Positions 50,514 through 63,600 of a stretch of 64,000 bases of DNA are shown here, in pieces; the first letter of the stretch is position 1; every line of letters starts with the position of its first letter. This DNA comes from Wuchereria bancrofti (lineage: Eukaryota; Nematoda; Chromadorea; Rhabditida; Onchocercidae). Under the pieces are notes generated by a model that did not search any database, had not been told where the DNA came from, and saw only the letters and a list, made by a program, of their open reading frames with translations. The DNA is taken from contig SSBO01000001.1 of the NCBI GenBank assembly GCA_005281725.1, forward strand, positions 5,130,399 through 5,194,398. The letters are read 5' to 3'. The position numbers and the translations under genes were made by a program.

Positions 50514-51961
50514 TCAGGAGATTTCGACATCACCTTCACCAATAACTTTAAGTGTTAGTAATTCTAAACGTCCTGCTTTTTTTGTCTCCTTCTGAAGCAA
50601 CTCTTCGACTAATCGATATGTACCCGGATCAATTAGCCCAACCTGAAGCGACGGTTAGGAAACAGTATAAACAATATAACTATTATAAATTAGCTGTTTT
50701 AAATTTTGCTACTTAAAGAACTTGTGCAAAAAGAAGTGCTGAAATTTGAGAAACTGAATTCTGAACGCTTTACCATCTCAAGATTTCCTTGTTCCCAATC
50801 TTCAACTTCAATTTTAGTGAACATCCCTTTTAGTCGATCATGCATACGTTTAGCTTCTTTAGCTTCAACAGACACTCGAAGTCGTATCTCTGCTCGATCA
50901 ATTTTCATCGACTCACGCAGCTTGGGGATTATTTCCAAGGCCTTAATATTGTAACTATAATTCGTAAAGAGCAAACTGTGCACCTGGAAGTTATGACAAG
51001 CAAATGAAGCTACTGACAGTTCCCGGAAAACTTCCAATGGTTTCCTTACTTGTTGCTTTACCGAACGATTGGGCTTCAGACTCAAATGTGTTTGATGCAA
51101 AGCATTTTCAATAACACTGCTAGAATAAGGACGTTTCGTGTCCGGATTCACACACATGTTCGCTATTAAATTAGCAAGTTCTTTAAATGATGAATCAGAC
51201 TGAGCCAGACGTTCCTTCTCCGAAACTTGAAGATCACCTTTTTCTAGGATCTGGAATTTAAAAAAAAATTAACAACTGTTCTTGTCCAAAGACTTTCGAC
51301 GTAGCACTTCAGGTTTATATGGAAACAAGAGAAGCTCAAATTTACATAACATAGCAATGACTTTGCAGGAGATGTAAAACAAATATTACTGCAAGAACAG
51401 CAAGAGATCCAAAATTGATGCTGGTTTCACGGAGTACTAAACAATGTTGAAAGAAGCAAAGACCTATATCTATATAACTTACTATTTTACATATTTCGAA
51501 CTGGTTGTCTGTACCAAAAGCAGTGTTAAGTTCTTCGCGTTTCGCTACCTGCCCTTTGGATACATTAGTAAATACCGTTTGTGTCTGCAACACCTCATCG
51601 ATGTCTTTCTCGCTGAAATTAAATTTCACTAAATTCTTGATGACATGTTAGCAAACACTACTTCTGACTTGTTACGTCAAACATGCGAGTGCTCGACGTC
51701 ACACATTCGCGATAATGGACCTTGACAAGTCGTTCCTTTCATCGTCATCCTTTCGAGAACAGCTTCGCTCACCGAAGTACTCACAAAGACTACCACATCC
51801 GTTTTTGTAACAAAATAATTCACAAACGTTTTATTCCTCCAGCTGATCACTTTATTCTTGTAACATGCAATTTCGAATCGTTTTCCGCACTTTTTCATTC
51901 GGACTACTGCTACATTGGTGAGCAATTTAACATTCGTTGGAGTCTTGATTCGATTTGCCAT
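50514..51961 (-). CDS. SBDS: ribosome maturation protein SBDS
   Basis: SBDS works with the GTPase EFL1 to release eIF6 from 60S subunits, the last step of large-subunit maturation. Exons in coding order: 51961-51828, 51612-51483, 51250-51050, 50941-50774, 50642-50514; 253 residues (human 250). Domain [21 protein letters not shown], then [20 protein letters not shown]. Domain [20 protein letters not shown]. Domain [23 protein letters not shown] and [20 protein letters not shown]. The start [12 protein letters not shown] is chosen because it aligns with the short leader of the human protein. The first junction uses a donor giving [13 protein letters not shown], which matches the human spacing. 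Gene is intact and divergent from the zinc-finger gene. Confidence 0.96.
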
Positions 51962-52535
51962 TTTTTGTTCGGCTACAAAGCAAGTGATGATAAGATCAAT
52001 AAATATCACATCCGAAAAAGGATATTCCTCACACTGCTTAACATTTATCAGCATTTCATTAAAACTTTGATTTCACCCTTTTTTATTCAAACCAGAGAGT
52101 CAGTGAAGAGATACACCATAAGAATGATGCAAATTTCGACCATCTGTCAAATGGACGAATTTTTACAGCTTAAAGCTTTACTTGTAAGCTAACTTCTAGC
52201 AGCACGAGAAAAGTAACACTTCAGTTAAAGGAGAAAAAACTCAATTAAAAGAGAAATTCAATTTTTTTTATACGAAAAACACCAATCATACCGCATTAAA
52301 ATTTAAGCAGAAATTATGAGATTCAACAATAAACGGATAAGGTCAGACTTAATTTAATTCGATTGCTATGTGAAACGGAATTTTCCTTTCCTCTCACTCC
52401 AAATCTTTGAATTTCATATAAGGATTTCTTAAACCTGTAACATCAAAGAGACAAAAGACATCAAAGATCATAGAGATAAAAGACAAATTCCTCGATAATC
52501 TTATTTCTTTTGTAAAAATTTATCCTTTCAATCAC

Positions 52536-52710
52536 GAGGGAAAGAGAGGGAGAGGAGGAGAGGGCGGAGAGAAGAGGAGAAAGAGAGGGAAAAGATGCCT
52601 ATCATCTCCTTCGGCAATTCGTCTCAACCTATCTATGTAAACTTATGAAAAATGTCTATGACATTTTCAAGGGAGAGAAGACAGAGAAAGAAAGAGGAAA
52701 AAGGATAAAA
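52536..52710 (+). other. GA-rich purine tracts in a divergent intergenic region
   Basis: 52536-52595 is nearly pure A/G on the plus strand (one C), and a second tract spans about 52669-52710. The region between the SBDS ATG (51961, -) and the zinc-finger ATG (53065, +) is 1.1 kb, so this may be a shared promoter. Binding by a GAGA-type factor is speculation. Confidence 0.55.
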
Positions 52711-53064
52711 GGTTTGGGAAGCTTGACGACGAGAAAAATGGACAGAATAGTTTGTAAGAAATAAAAAAAAATTGACAAGTTTGGAAAATATAATATTTTA
52801 GAGTGAGTGAGAAGATGATAAAGGAAAATTTTGCATTGAACGACGAGTGAAAGGGAGCTGTGAGATGTTACGAAATATTGCGGAGTTCTCGAAGGATCAC
52901 GTTAGTAGGACAGCTGTTTACTCGTTTTCTGGAACTCGTTACGATTACTCTCCGACCGCTAGGGGAAGTGCTGCAAGGATTATTAAAATCAAATCTGTTT
53001 TTTTTTTTTTTTTTTTGTGTCGCTACAATAGCAGTAATGGTAATAGTTGTATTACTTTTAAGGT

Positions 53065-54954
53065 ATGGCAAATTTCTTTCTATGTTACGAATGTGGTACA
53101 GCGTTCAGTGTAAGGAACGACTTCGATGAGCACATTTTAGTACACCAAGCAGTCTCTCTATGTTATCAGATTTATGAGTTCGATAAAGGAGGACCATCTG
53201 TTGTTAAGGTTTCATTTTTTCGTTATCAGGAAATTAAAGAAATTATTCTCCTTTCATCTGTCATTCTTCATAACTACATTACTAGCTATGTTTGGTTTGT
53301 CAGTTCACTCAAAACATCACTGATAAGATGGGTGTCATATTACAGGCTAAGCTGGAACACACATCTTTTAAAGAGAGCTATAAACCACAAACTGTTAAGT
53401 TATTGACAACATTTCGCAAAACATCTGATTGCTCTCAGAAAAGTGTACGAAGAATAACAACAACGAAACGGAAGTTAATGGGTCTTTCTTTTTCTCCTGA
53501 TAGTCCATCTAAGGTACCTTGCTTGAAACAGAAGAACTCCCAGAATGATACAAAAATTACCAAAGGAAACAAAACGCAAGATAATTCAGCTGTTATTGCC
53601 ACTGTTGGCTCACAGGTCATTCATCTACGGGTGGATAAAGAACATTCTAAAATGGGATTAGATGGTGAGTTTCTTCAAATTTGGAAGGAAAACTGAAAAC
53701 GTTTTTTAGAACTTATCAAAAAATTCGAGATTCTATTTAAACAACAGGAAAATACTCTATTTTAACTTCTACTGTGCTGTTTACGAATTGTTAGTTCAGG
53801 GTTATCCCACTTCTAGAACCGAACATCCGAAAAAAACCAGTTCAACAGATATTTTAGTGACACTTCCTGCGGACGGTTCTGGAGCAACTCATGCTGATTT
53901 ATTGGAAGGTCAAATGACAAGTCCACTAAAGCTTGCTGAACTATCGAAAACTGGTATGGCCGTAACAACGTCAACAACATCAACAGGAGTAACCATTCTT
54001 TCATCGCCATCTACATCTACAACGTCGACAACTGCTCCAGTGCTCCCAAAATGTTTGAACTGTGATTATCGAAGTAGTCAAGGGACAGATATGGTCGAAC
54101 ATGGTATTTTCATTTTTTCCTTAACTGAGGATTGTTCTTTAACGTAATGAATGTTTTAACATATGTATCGAGCTTCAACTTTTATCTTGTCAAAATTTGA
54201 TTTTTATACCTACGATGGCAAGGGTGCACTCAACGTAATTGATGATTTTAAAATACTTATAAATCATTCGGTTTGCCAATTTTCGATGCAGGTGTCTTTT
54301 TTAGCTGTTTGGAATTTGACGAACAACAGTTGAATGAGTTTGAACTTAGTTTTTCTTTTTGTAATATGGAAGTTTGTAAGAAAGATTACATTGCAGTCGT
54401 TCGGGTACATAAAACGTCTATCACAAGTCTTGAAAGAGTGGATTTCGTGGATGGGAAGTGGTCAGAGGCGGTGAAGCTTGAACCGAGACAGGTATGCCAC
54501 ATTTGCGTATTCCAAATGGATCAAAACCTGTTGATTGTTTTCAGTTTCTTTCTTTATGAAATCTTTTTAATTTTGTTAGTTTTTAATATTAATTGTCTTT
54601 AGAGATGTTGACTGCATTTTAAGGCAGGGTATCTCTTTAAATGCTAAACTAGTGCATTTCATATTTCACTACATTATAATATAAAGATAGAGCAATGTGT
54701 GTCTGTAGAATATTGTATATCAAATAATGATTATATGATACTGAAGAAATTATTATGAGCTATGGCGATAATTTTAGCAGTGTGCTTATTGTGTTCGAAC
54801 GTTCCGAGACGTGACAGATTACTTCCTACATGTGATAGTTTGCCATAAAAGAAATTTATTATCACCAGGCGTCAGTAAATATAACTGTATCGTTTACCTT
54901 GCTCATCCTGGCATGCCCACACATATGGTTCGTATTTTTATGAAAAGACCGTAA
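53065..54954 (+). CDS. C2H2 zinc-finger protein, family not identified
   Basis: Exons 53065-53208, 53304-53664, 53795-54103, 54292-54491 and 54778-54954 close in frame to 396 residues; the 5' end could lie further upstream because an acceptor-like tttaag precedes the ATG. Two canonical C2H2 fingers are seen: CYECGTAFSVRNDFDEHILVH at the N-terminus (residues ~7-27) and CAYCVRTFRDVTDYFLHVIVCH near the C-terminus. A third cysteine pair, CLNCDYRSS..VEH, is incomplete. Between them is a basic linker (TTTKRKLMG) and a Ser/Thr-rich low-complexity stretch (VTTSTTSTGV..SPSTSTTSTTAP). The layout suggests a nuclear DNA- or RNA-binding protein; scattered single fingers occur in chromatin factors. Function not assigned. 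Confidence 0.72.
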
Positions 54955-56411
54955 TGAGGAGCACTGAACTTTTTTTTCGTGAAACACTTATAGTTTACAA
55001 AAAATCTGAATAAAAGGAATTTTCGTTTCGAAATACTTTGTCAAAATGTCGTCCTTTATTTTCCGAGAATTTTCTAGTGGATTTTTTGCTCACAGCTTAA
55101 TACATACTATTAAGCGCAGGGATGATCTTGTTCTCTACATCGTAATTGAACTTAGCAACTGTTAAGCCCATCTATATTAGTATTTTATAACTGAAGCAAA
55201 ACGAAGTTGATATTTCAGCATAAGAATCTTTAGAGAATTTTCATTTTTTGAAGACTTATGCACATGAAGACCTGTACGCAATTTTCGTGATGTACATTTT
55301 TGTTCCAACTGAAAATTATTGGCAGAATTGATATCAAATAAATGCTTTAAATATTTGGCCGTATCAGGTGTTTTCCATTTTAAAAATGGGTTAAACCATA
55401 ACTGTTTCCATCTTGCAAATGTTTCTTAAAAAAATGTTTCTTAATGGATGCTTCTTTGCTATTTTTCTGTAAAAGTTGCTTTTCCGGATTTTCAACTGGC
55501 ATTGGTGATTGGCATTGCTACTTTCTAATTTTTTATCATTCATTCTAATATGATTTTTAAAAGAACTGAGAACTGCTCAAAATTTGTTTCAAATGGGATG
55601 CATAACAAAATAGAAATTTATGTCATATCAGATGTGCGAACCCTCGATTGTGCAACTGTTGCAAATGATTAAGTTTGCTTAAGTCGGAGGGTAATTGGTC
55701 ATTTGCTCGATCATTTGAAATGAAAACAGATGGGTTGTTTACATTTGCCCATACTGTTCCATCCCGTAAAACACATTATTCTCAGAAGTTGCGCTGTAGT
55801 TCATGCATGGTCGGGGCAAAGGATCGTTCTGTTAGGATCAAATCTCGAAATGCTTGGTGGAAAATATAGAGATGCGGGTTACATTTTCTATACATTCAGT
55901 GGAAATCCCTATCTAGGGATATGATATATGGTTTAAATCACAGAGAGAAAAATGATATCGCTTAGGATACCAGACTTTCTTTTGAATTAGGACATATAGC
56001 ACGCGAAGGGTCTAAAAACTACCGATCATGTTAAGAGGATATTTATAAAAAGTTTCTTAAAAAAAACTTTTTAAAAAACAGGTTCTTTTACTCCAGCACC
56101 AATTTTGATTTAAAAGTAGCGAATGAAATGGATAGCCGGAAAGGCAAGGATGACAACGAAATTTGTAGGAGAAGGAGAGCATTGCGTGATGCTGCGATGT
56201 TACTAATGAATTTTAATATCCAATCACAAAAGGGGATCATTTTTTTCCTAATATTCCTTATCCTCTTTCGATTCCATTAACATTATAGCAGGTCAACGCT
56301 ACCTCAGTTGCATTTGCACCATTTCATTAAACCTAACATAAGAATAGTGCAGTACCTCGTTTCACAGTAATCAGAGAAGCGGATGGAAGTGTGACATCTC
56401 ATTGTGTTCTG

Positions 56412-56457
56412 TTTCCTAGATGATGACAAGACTTTAGTCTTGTCATCATCTAGGAAA
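56412..56457. repeat. perfect 22-bp inverted repeat with 2-nt loop
   Basis: 56412-56433 is the exact reverse complement of 56436-56457 with only TT between. The arms begin TTTCCTAGATGATG and the right arm ends CATCATCTAGGAAA. Too little loop for a typical microRNA precursor; it fits a fold-back duplication. Confidence 0.93.
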
Positions 56458-57562
56458 TACCGAAGTACCGAAGTCGATACCGAAGGAATAAATGAGTGGC
56501 GATAGCTATCAAAAGACTCGTATGCAGTGCGACACCGTCAAAATGCATACGACTGTTGCAGCTGCAACTGCAACTACATGCATCTACCTCAACGTGTGTC
56601 TGTAAAAAATGGGCCATAGAAGGGTATGGTTGAGCAGCTTGTGTGATATGTCTTCTTTTCTACCTGTCGACCTTATATGACAATATAGACGCTATCTTTT
56701 CCGTCAAACTCTCCTTTTCTTCCCAAACAGTGACATGTGTGACACGCAGATAACTATGAGTTGGTTCGAATCTGTTGTATCTTGGTAATATCAGTATGCG
56801 AAGTAATGGAGAGCGAGAAGCTATCCGGAAAGCTGTTGTCCGGTCTTCCTATTCTGTCCAACTGGTTTACTGTGCTGTCTCTGTTCAACTGGTTTATTGC
56901 ATGATTTCCACTTATTTCCATTTTTTCTGCTTGCTCCTCTGGGCCTTGTTAGATCTTAACAAATGACTTCATCTCACTGCGTTTTGTTCCCTACTCCGAA
57001 TTGTCACCAGCCAATCTTAGCTTAACGTTCACAAATGTGTCTTGTCTTTCCGTTTTGCACTCAGTCAACGTTCTTTCTCTCCATCTCTCATATGCTCATG
57101 TTGTATCACGATTGTACGCAGACTTTATTTCAAGCGGAACAGATATCTGCAATTTCAGCTGCAGATCTCTTTGTCAAAGCTTTGCACGTACTCATTCATA
57201 AATGCCACACCATCATGTTATATGTCGCAGATTCATCTCTTGTGATGTGGTGTTCTTTTCCTACCTTATTGTAGATCCATGTATGTATGTTTACTGCAAT
57301 CCTTCCTTTCTATTGTATTGGATTTCTGACATAACAACAATTATAGTTCAGTTCAAATAAGCTATTCAAGTCGAAAAATCTGACAAGTTCGGAGAGATAC
57401 ACCTTACTGTTCCCGACAGAACGAATTGAAATATGTAGCCATGTAGTTGCTTATTATCCTGGATGATTTCTTATCAGCTTAATCCTTTATGTTATATTTC
57501 AGTTTACAGTTCGTTCATCATTGTTTTCATGCATGAGGTTATAGTCTTTATTGGGGATGGAA

Positions 57563-57573
57563 TTTGTTTTTAG
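57563..57573 (+). promoter_or_regulatory. candidate spliced-leader trans-splice acceptor for kinesin
   Basis: tttgtttttag|GCTGCTG lies 71 bp upstream of the kinesin ATG with no upstream coding exon seen. Nematode mRNAs often receive SL1 at such sites. Position only; no transcript evidence. Confidence 0.35.
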
Positions 57574-57644
57574 GCTGCTGAGGTGGCCCAACTCATATTC
57601 GGTTTGTCACTTTGGCCGCTATCTTACCGGAAGCTGTCTTGGTC

Positions 57645-60600
57645 ATGGCGAATCCAGTGCCGAATCCTGCTGAATGTGGCATACAGGTTATATTTTTGAA
57701 AGTAAAGTTACAAATTAGTCATTGATGTCAGTTGTTTCGTTGAGTAATACAGTAACTGAGGATTATTATTGTAGATACCTTGTTAGAATCTCATTGTAGG
57801 TGTTTTGCCGTGTCCGTCCTCTCAATAGCATGGAAGAAAAAGGCGATTCGAAGTTTGTCCCGAAATTTTCATCTGATTCACAGGAAGCAATATCAGTTGC
57901 GGTACGATTTTTGATCATTTGCCCTGCTATTGCAAAAATATCTGACTAGATTTCTCTCATTTCTATCAGTTTGGTTCCAATTAAGTTAATCAGTTACGCA
58001 ACGTTTCTGCCTTACCACACTGGTAACTCATTCTTTTTTTATTTTTTTCTTTTGTATCTTCTTTCTTCTGTAGTTTATAGTTTCCGATTTTGCGCAAAAA
58101 GGGGTCTTTGTAAATTTATTTATGGCCAGAAAAATTTATTGGTTTACAGGGTAAAGTTTATGTATTTGACAAAGTATTCAAACCTACTTCCACACAAGAG
58201 GAAGTTTACATGGGTGCAGCCTATCATATCGTACAGGATGTCCTTTCTGGTTACAATGGCACTGTATTTGCTTATGGACAAACATCATCTGGAAAGACTC
58301 ATACGATGGAGGTAATTGGTTATTCACTTGAAGAAATGATTTTATGCTAATTTTATGCTTTTTTGTTTTCAGAATTGTCTACTGAATAAAATTGTTGGTA
58401 TTTTTTTCTTGGTGTTCAGCTTTCATATAAGTATGAAATAAGGTTTAACATCTGAAACATAGTTACGTGATTTTTAAGGGTGTTTTCGGTGATTCCGACA
58501 TGCAGGGTATAATACCACGTATTGTACAAGATATATTCAATCATATTTATAATATGGATGTCGATCTCGAATTCCATATTAAAGTTTCATATTTTGAGAT
58601 TTACAACGAAAAGATTCGTGATTTGCTGGACGGTATGTCAAGACCTTTTTTTTTATAAATTTTTCTTACTCGTTATATAGACCTGTTAAGTAATCTTGGG
58701 AATATTTCAAAAATATTCAAATTTATATTTAGGAATGACATGAACCTGAATTACTCTACCGTTTTTTTTTTTAATTTTTGAACCACTTTTCAAGAATATG
58801 TTTCATTCTTCAGTGGAATTTTAGTAACAAAGATGAACCTTGCAATTCATGAAGATAAAAATCGAGTACCATATGTGAAGGGGGCTACAGAACGATTTGT
58901 TTCTAGTCCAGAAGAAGTCATGGCTTGCATTGATGAAGGAAAAAATAACAGACATGTGGCGGTGACAAGTGAGCATCCTTCTTGGTTCTCTGATTTTTAT
59001 TTAGCAGTATTGTGATGGTCGCATGTTTATTATTCGAGAAGTATTTCTTCATGTAAAATACTGAAAATTTCTTCATATAAAATACTGAGCTTCTCATTTT
59101 TCATCACAAAGCAGCCGAAGAAAAAACGAAGTCATAAACAAAGCTTGCTTAAATAGTGCACATTTAACTTTTGACTCATCAAGTTGCTTCAACTTTAGCT
59201 GGAAAGATCTGTGAAATTCCAATGGGTCTTAGTGAATAGCATATATGTGGTAGCCTTTTTGAGTGGAATCAATTTTTATAGATATGAATGAACACAGCTC
59301 GAGGAGTCACAGCGTATTTTTAATCCAAGTAAAACAAGAAAATACAGCGACTCAAAAAAAATTAACTGGAAAGCTGTATCTTGTTGACCTCGCTGGAAGT
59401 GAAAAAGTAAGATATTTAGCTTTTGTCTTTTCTTGGACGCTTCATCATTTCGGATCTCTTCAGTTTTTATGGGTTCATATTTAGGTCAGTAAGACAGGTG
59501 CTGAGGGTACAGTATTGGAAGAAGCAAAAAATATTAACAAATCCTTGTCAGCGCTTGGAAATGTAATAGCCGCATTGGCCGAAGGAACGGTATATAACTT
59601 TTTTCATTCTATAATCTGTATTCGGACTATGACCTTAATAATATTGCTTCAATTCGGATTTCTCTTCTAAATTTTGAAGGCGAGCTTCTAAAATTGTTTT
59701 ATTCCAGAAAGGACATGTGCCGTATCGGGATAGCAAACTAACTCGGATTTTGCAAGAATCACTGGGTGGTAATTCAAGGACAACAATTGTAATTTGCTGT
59801 TCTCCGGCTTCTGTTAATGAAGCGGAAACAAAGAGCACGTTGATGTTCGGACAGCGAGCTAAAACAATCAAGAATGTTGTTGTAGTGAATGAAGAATTAA
59901 CAGCGGAAGAATGGAAACGGCGTTATGAGCGTGAAAAAGAGAAGGTCAATTTTTTTTTTAAGAACTGACGCTTTACTGTTCATACTATATATACAAATCC
60001 AAAATATAGAAAGAAAAAATAACGAAGAAAAAATCTGAGCTGAATACTTTGACGACCAAAACTGCCGACCAAAAACTTAAAAATTTGATGCTCCTAAATA
60101 ATTAAACTTCAACAATTCTATATAAAAATAAAATACCAATAAACACCAAATAATAGACAATAAAGTCGCCTAAAAAAAACCTGTATCTTTTAAAATATTG
60201 TCCAAAAATTAAACTAAATAACCACAATATAAAAGTAATTTAAAAAAACCAAAAAAAAAAAAATGAAAATCAGTAGGTAAAAAAAACCAACATATACATA
60301 TATAAAAAAGAAAACGAGGGTAAGCCCTACGACAGAAAAACAATGAAATAAATAAAATGAAGAAAAATCTTATACCAAAAAACAAACTTTTGAAAGGGTT
60401 TGCATCTGCCCAAAAAAGTAGTTTTCATGTCTCGTTCCAATTATTATTTTTCTGCCGTGTGCCATTCACATGAATTTTAGTTTGTATGCATTTAATTCAT
60501 AGAATAATTCAAATGGCGATAAATCAACATTAAATTGCAATCAACACCATTTCAAATCTTTTAATACCAAATATCTGCTTCCAAGGTCTTATTACTGCTG

Positions 60601-63600
60601 ATTTGCTTTTTGCTTCCACAAGTCTCTAAGTTTTTAGTTTCTTATTTAAATTATGTTTTCGCTGCAGGTGACTAGGCTAAAACAACAACTGGTGGCGGCA
60701 GAAGCAGAACTAAATCGATGGAGGAAAGGGGAAAAGGTACCTGAAGCAGAATGGGTTAGCTTGCTTGAAGGTGCTGCTGTAAATTTGCAACTTCCATCTG
60801 GAGCAGAATGTAAGTTATCGGTTGATGTTTATAATATGCTCCCATCTTTTGTGCTAAAATCTGAGCTAAAAGAATAATTGACAACATCATTAAATCTGTG
60901 GCTTATTAACACCTTACTGCCATTTATAGTCTTCTTTCAAGGCTTATTAAGTTGTCAAGACTTTTTCATATTTATGTTTTCAAAATGAAATTAAATTTTA
61001 GCACTGTCACCATCTGTTAGTGATTCAGTGCTCGGTTCACTTGATAGATCGATTTCGGTTGCTCCAGTACCATTACTAACGTCAGCAATTGGTGCAATTA
61101 CCGATGCCGATCGAAAGAAGTATGAAGAAGAACGATCTGTACTTTATCAACAAGTCGGAATTTTTTTATTTAAGACTGAAACTTAATTGTTTGATTGTAG
61201 TTCGTAAAATCCTTTAATTATTCGATTTGTTATATTCCTCTGTTGTTGTTAATAACGTTGTCTATGAAATATGGGGAAATGGAATTTTTGTTAGGCATTC
61301 ACACTTTTACGCAGACACACTTTTCCCATTTCAGTTGAAGTATTGATTCCAAAAGCGAATTTTCTCAGTTTTTGTTCGTGTTATCTGAACTGCACTTCTT
61401 TAATTCTTTGAAATATTAAACACGTTAGTTTGTATACATGCTGTTTGCAGCTGGATGAAAAAGATGATGAAATTACGTTGCATTCTCAACTCGCTGAGCG
61501 TCTCAAACAGCAAATGAATGAGCAGGCTAGTTTTTCTTTTTTATGAGATAATAGTGCAGTAATATTTATGCTAACTTCCTTTAACAGTTAATGTGTAAAT
61601 CAGACATAATGAGAGTTTTGAGTGAAGTCATCACTTTTCATTTTAAGGAAGAATTGATTAGACAGATCAAGCTGGATTATGAGAATGCTCAGGCGGAAGT
61701 GAGCCGTATCCAGAGTGAAAATGAAGCTTCAAAAGAAGAATCGAAGGAAGTGCTGACTGCTTTGGAAGAACTTGCAATGAATTACGATATAAAAACACAG
61801 GAAGCAGAGCAGAAGACTCGAGAAAATGAACAACTCTGTGTAAGTGTTCCTTTGTGTAAGTGTCAAAAATTCATTTCTTGTTACGTTAGTAATTGATGCT
61901 ATGACGCAATTTCAGGATGAGCTATCAAAGAAAAATGTAAAGGTCGTAGAATTGACCACAGAACTGGAAACATTGCGTGAAAATTGTGCAGCACAGAAAA
62001 AGCGTATCACTGATGCGATGCAATCAATGCTGAGAGATTTGTCAGAAGTTGGTAGCAGTTATGCCAATGCAGCTAAGGTTTGAAAACTACATAACAATGA
62101 CCTTGCTTTTTGAATTTAATTTATAAAACTTTATAGTGGTTAGTTTTATAATTTTACATTTCATTTCAGTTTAATGCAGAAAACGGAGTTGAGAGACCGT
62201 ATGATGAAGAACTGTTCGCACATGCACGAATCTGCATATCAAAATTAAGCACTGATTTCAAATCAACGCTTCAGGTATCTTTTTGCTCTTTTTTATTTGT
62301 TATACTCTTATTTTAGGGAGTGTCTAAAGTTTTTTAAATTTTTTCAATAAAATCATTTTAGAGATATGATAATGGAAATTAAGCTTTAGGATTTGTTACT
62401 GTTGGGAATTATGTTTTGTTTCAGAAAATGTCAAGCTTAGAGTCGGGTTCTGGCGATGTAACACAGAGACTTGAAAGCACCGAAAAAGACTTAGCTGATT
62501 GTCGATTACTTCTGCAACAAAATGAGGCGAAAAATAAATCATTGCAGGAAACAATTACAGCACAAGAAAAAGTGAAACGTCAACTTGAAGAACAGGTAAA
62601 TGCCTTAATCCCAAAAATCATCTCAACTCTATTGAAATTCTTGAAATGTTGTTAACAATGTTTTTTTTTCACTTTGTATAATGAATGTTTGAGAAGAAAA
62701 TTAAGGAACACGGGTTTAATTTGGCTTGAAATTTTTGTTTGTTTTGCTTTCGCGTTTTATGTTATTTTAGGTAGACATGTTGAATGAAAAATTAGCTGCC
62801 GCAGGTGGTGAAGCTGTACAAATAAGCGATGAAGCAAAAGAGCAACATGCCAAACAAGTTGCTGCACTAAGAGATGAAATAGCCGAGAAAAGCCGTAAAA
62901 TTGAGGAATTAACTGTCAGTAGATTTCTTTGCTTTACTTTCATCTATATGTGTATATCTGATCAATCGAGTGTATGTGGGTGATGGTCCGTTTCAGGCAT
63001 TATTGCAAGATTTACAAGTCGCTAAGAATCAACTGCAAGCAGATTACGAAAAACTGAAAATGGATGAGCATGAACAAGAAAAGCGCATTAAAGAATTGTC
63101 TGGTTTGTCCGAGAAACGGGAGCAGGCGAAAAGTGACCTGAAAGGCATCATTTTTTGATTTTAATATTACTTCCGATGATTTCAAATTTTAAAAAAAGAA
63201 GAAACCATTCAATATTTGGAATAATTGCTCAAATGTTTTTGAAGGAGTGCATTTTTGTCATTTTTAGGTCTGGAGGAAACAGTTTCGAAAGAGCTGCAAA
63301 CGTTGCACAATCTTCGTAAAATGTTTGTGCAGGATATTGGACAGAGAATTAAACGAGCACCTACAAGCACGGAACCAAATGAAGACGAGTATATGTCATC
63401 GCCGGCTCAAAAACAAAAGATCGCTTTCTTAGAGAACAATTTAGACCAGCTAACCAAAGTGCACAAACAGGTTGATGAAGAATTTTATTGTTTAATGTTA
63501 CCGTTTAATCTGAATTTTATCATTTAATTAAGAAATAAGAAAAAATCTTATCATCACTAATTCTAATTCCGATTGAACTCTGTATTTGCTGGGACTCTGT

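Larger units (their letters stand above)
54955..57644. other. intergenic region, 2.7 kb
   Basis: Between the zinc-finger and kinesin genes, both on +. It contains the 46-bp palindrome, a nearby triple TACCGAAG motif (56457-56486) and short open frames with no recognised domain. A spliced-leader acceptor candidate (tttttag ending at 57573) lies 71 bp before the kinesin ATG. Confidence 0.45.

Noticed and set aside
51722..52192. 156-codon plus-strand open frame
   Set aside because: Its first part is antisense to SBDS exon 1, which constrains stops, and it shows no domain. The SBDS reading is unambiguous.
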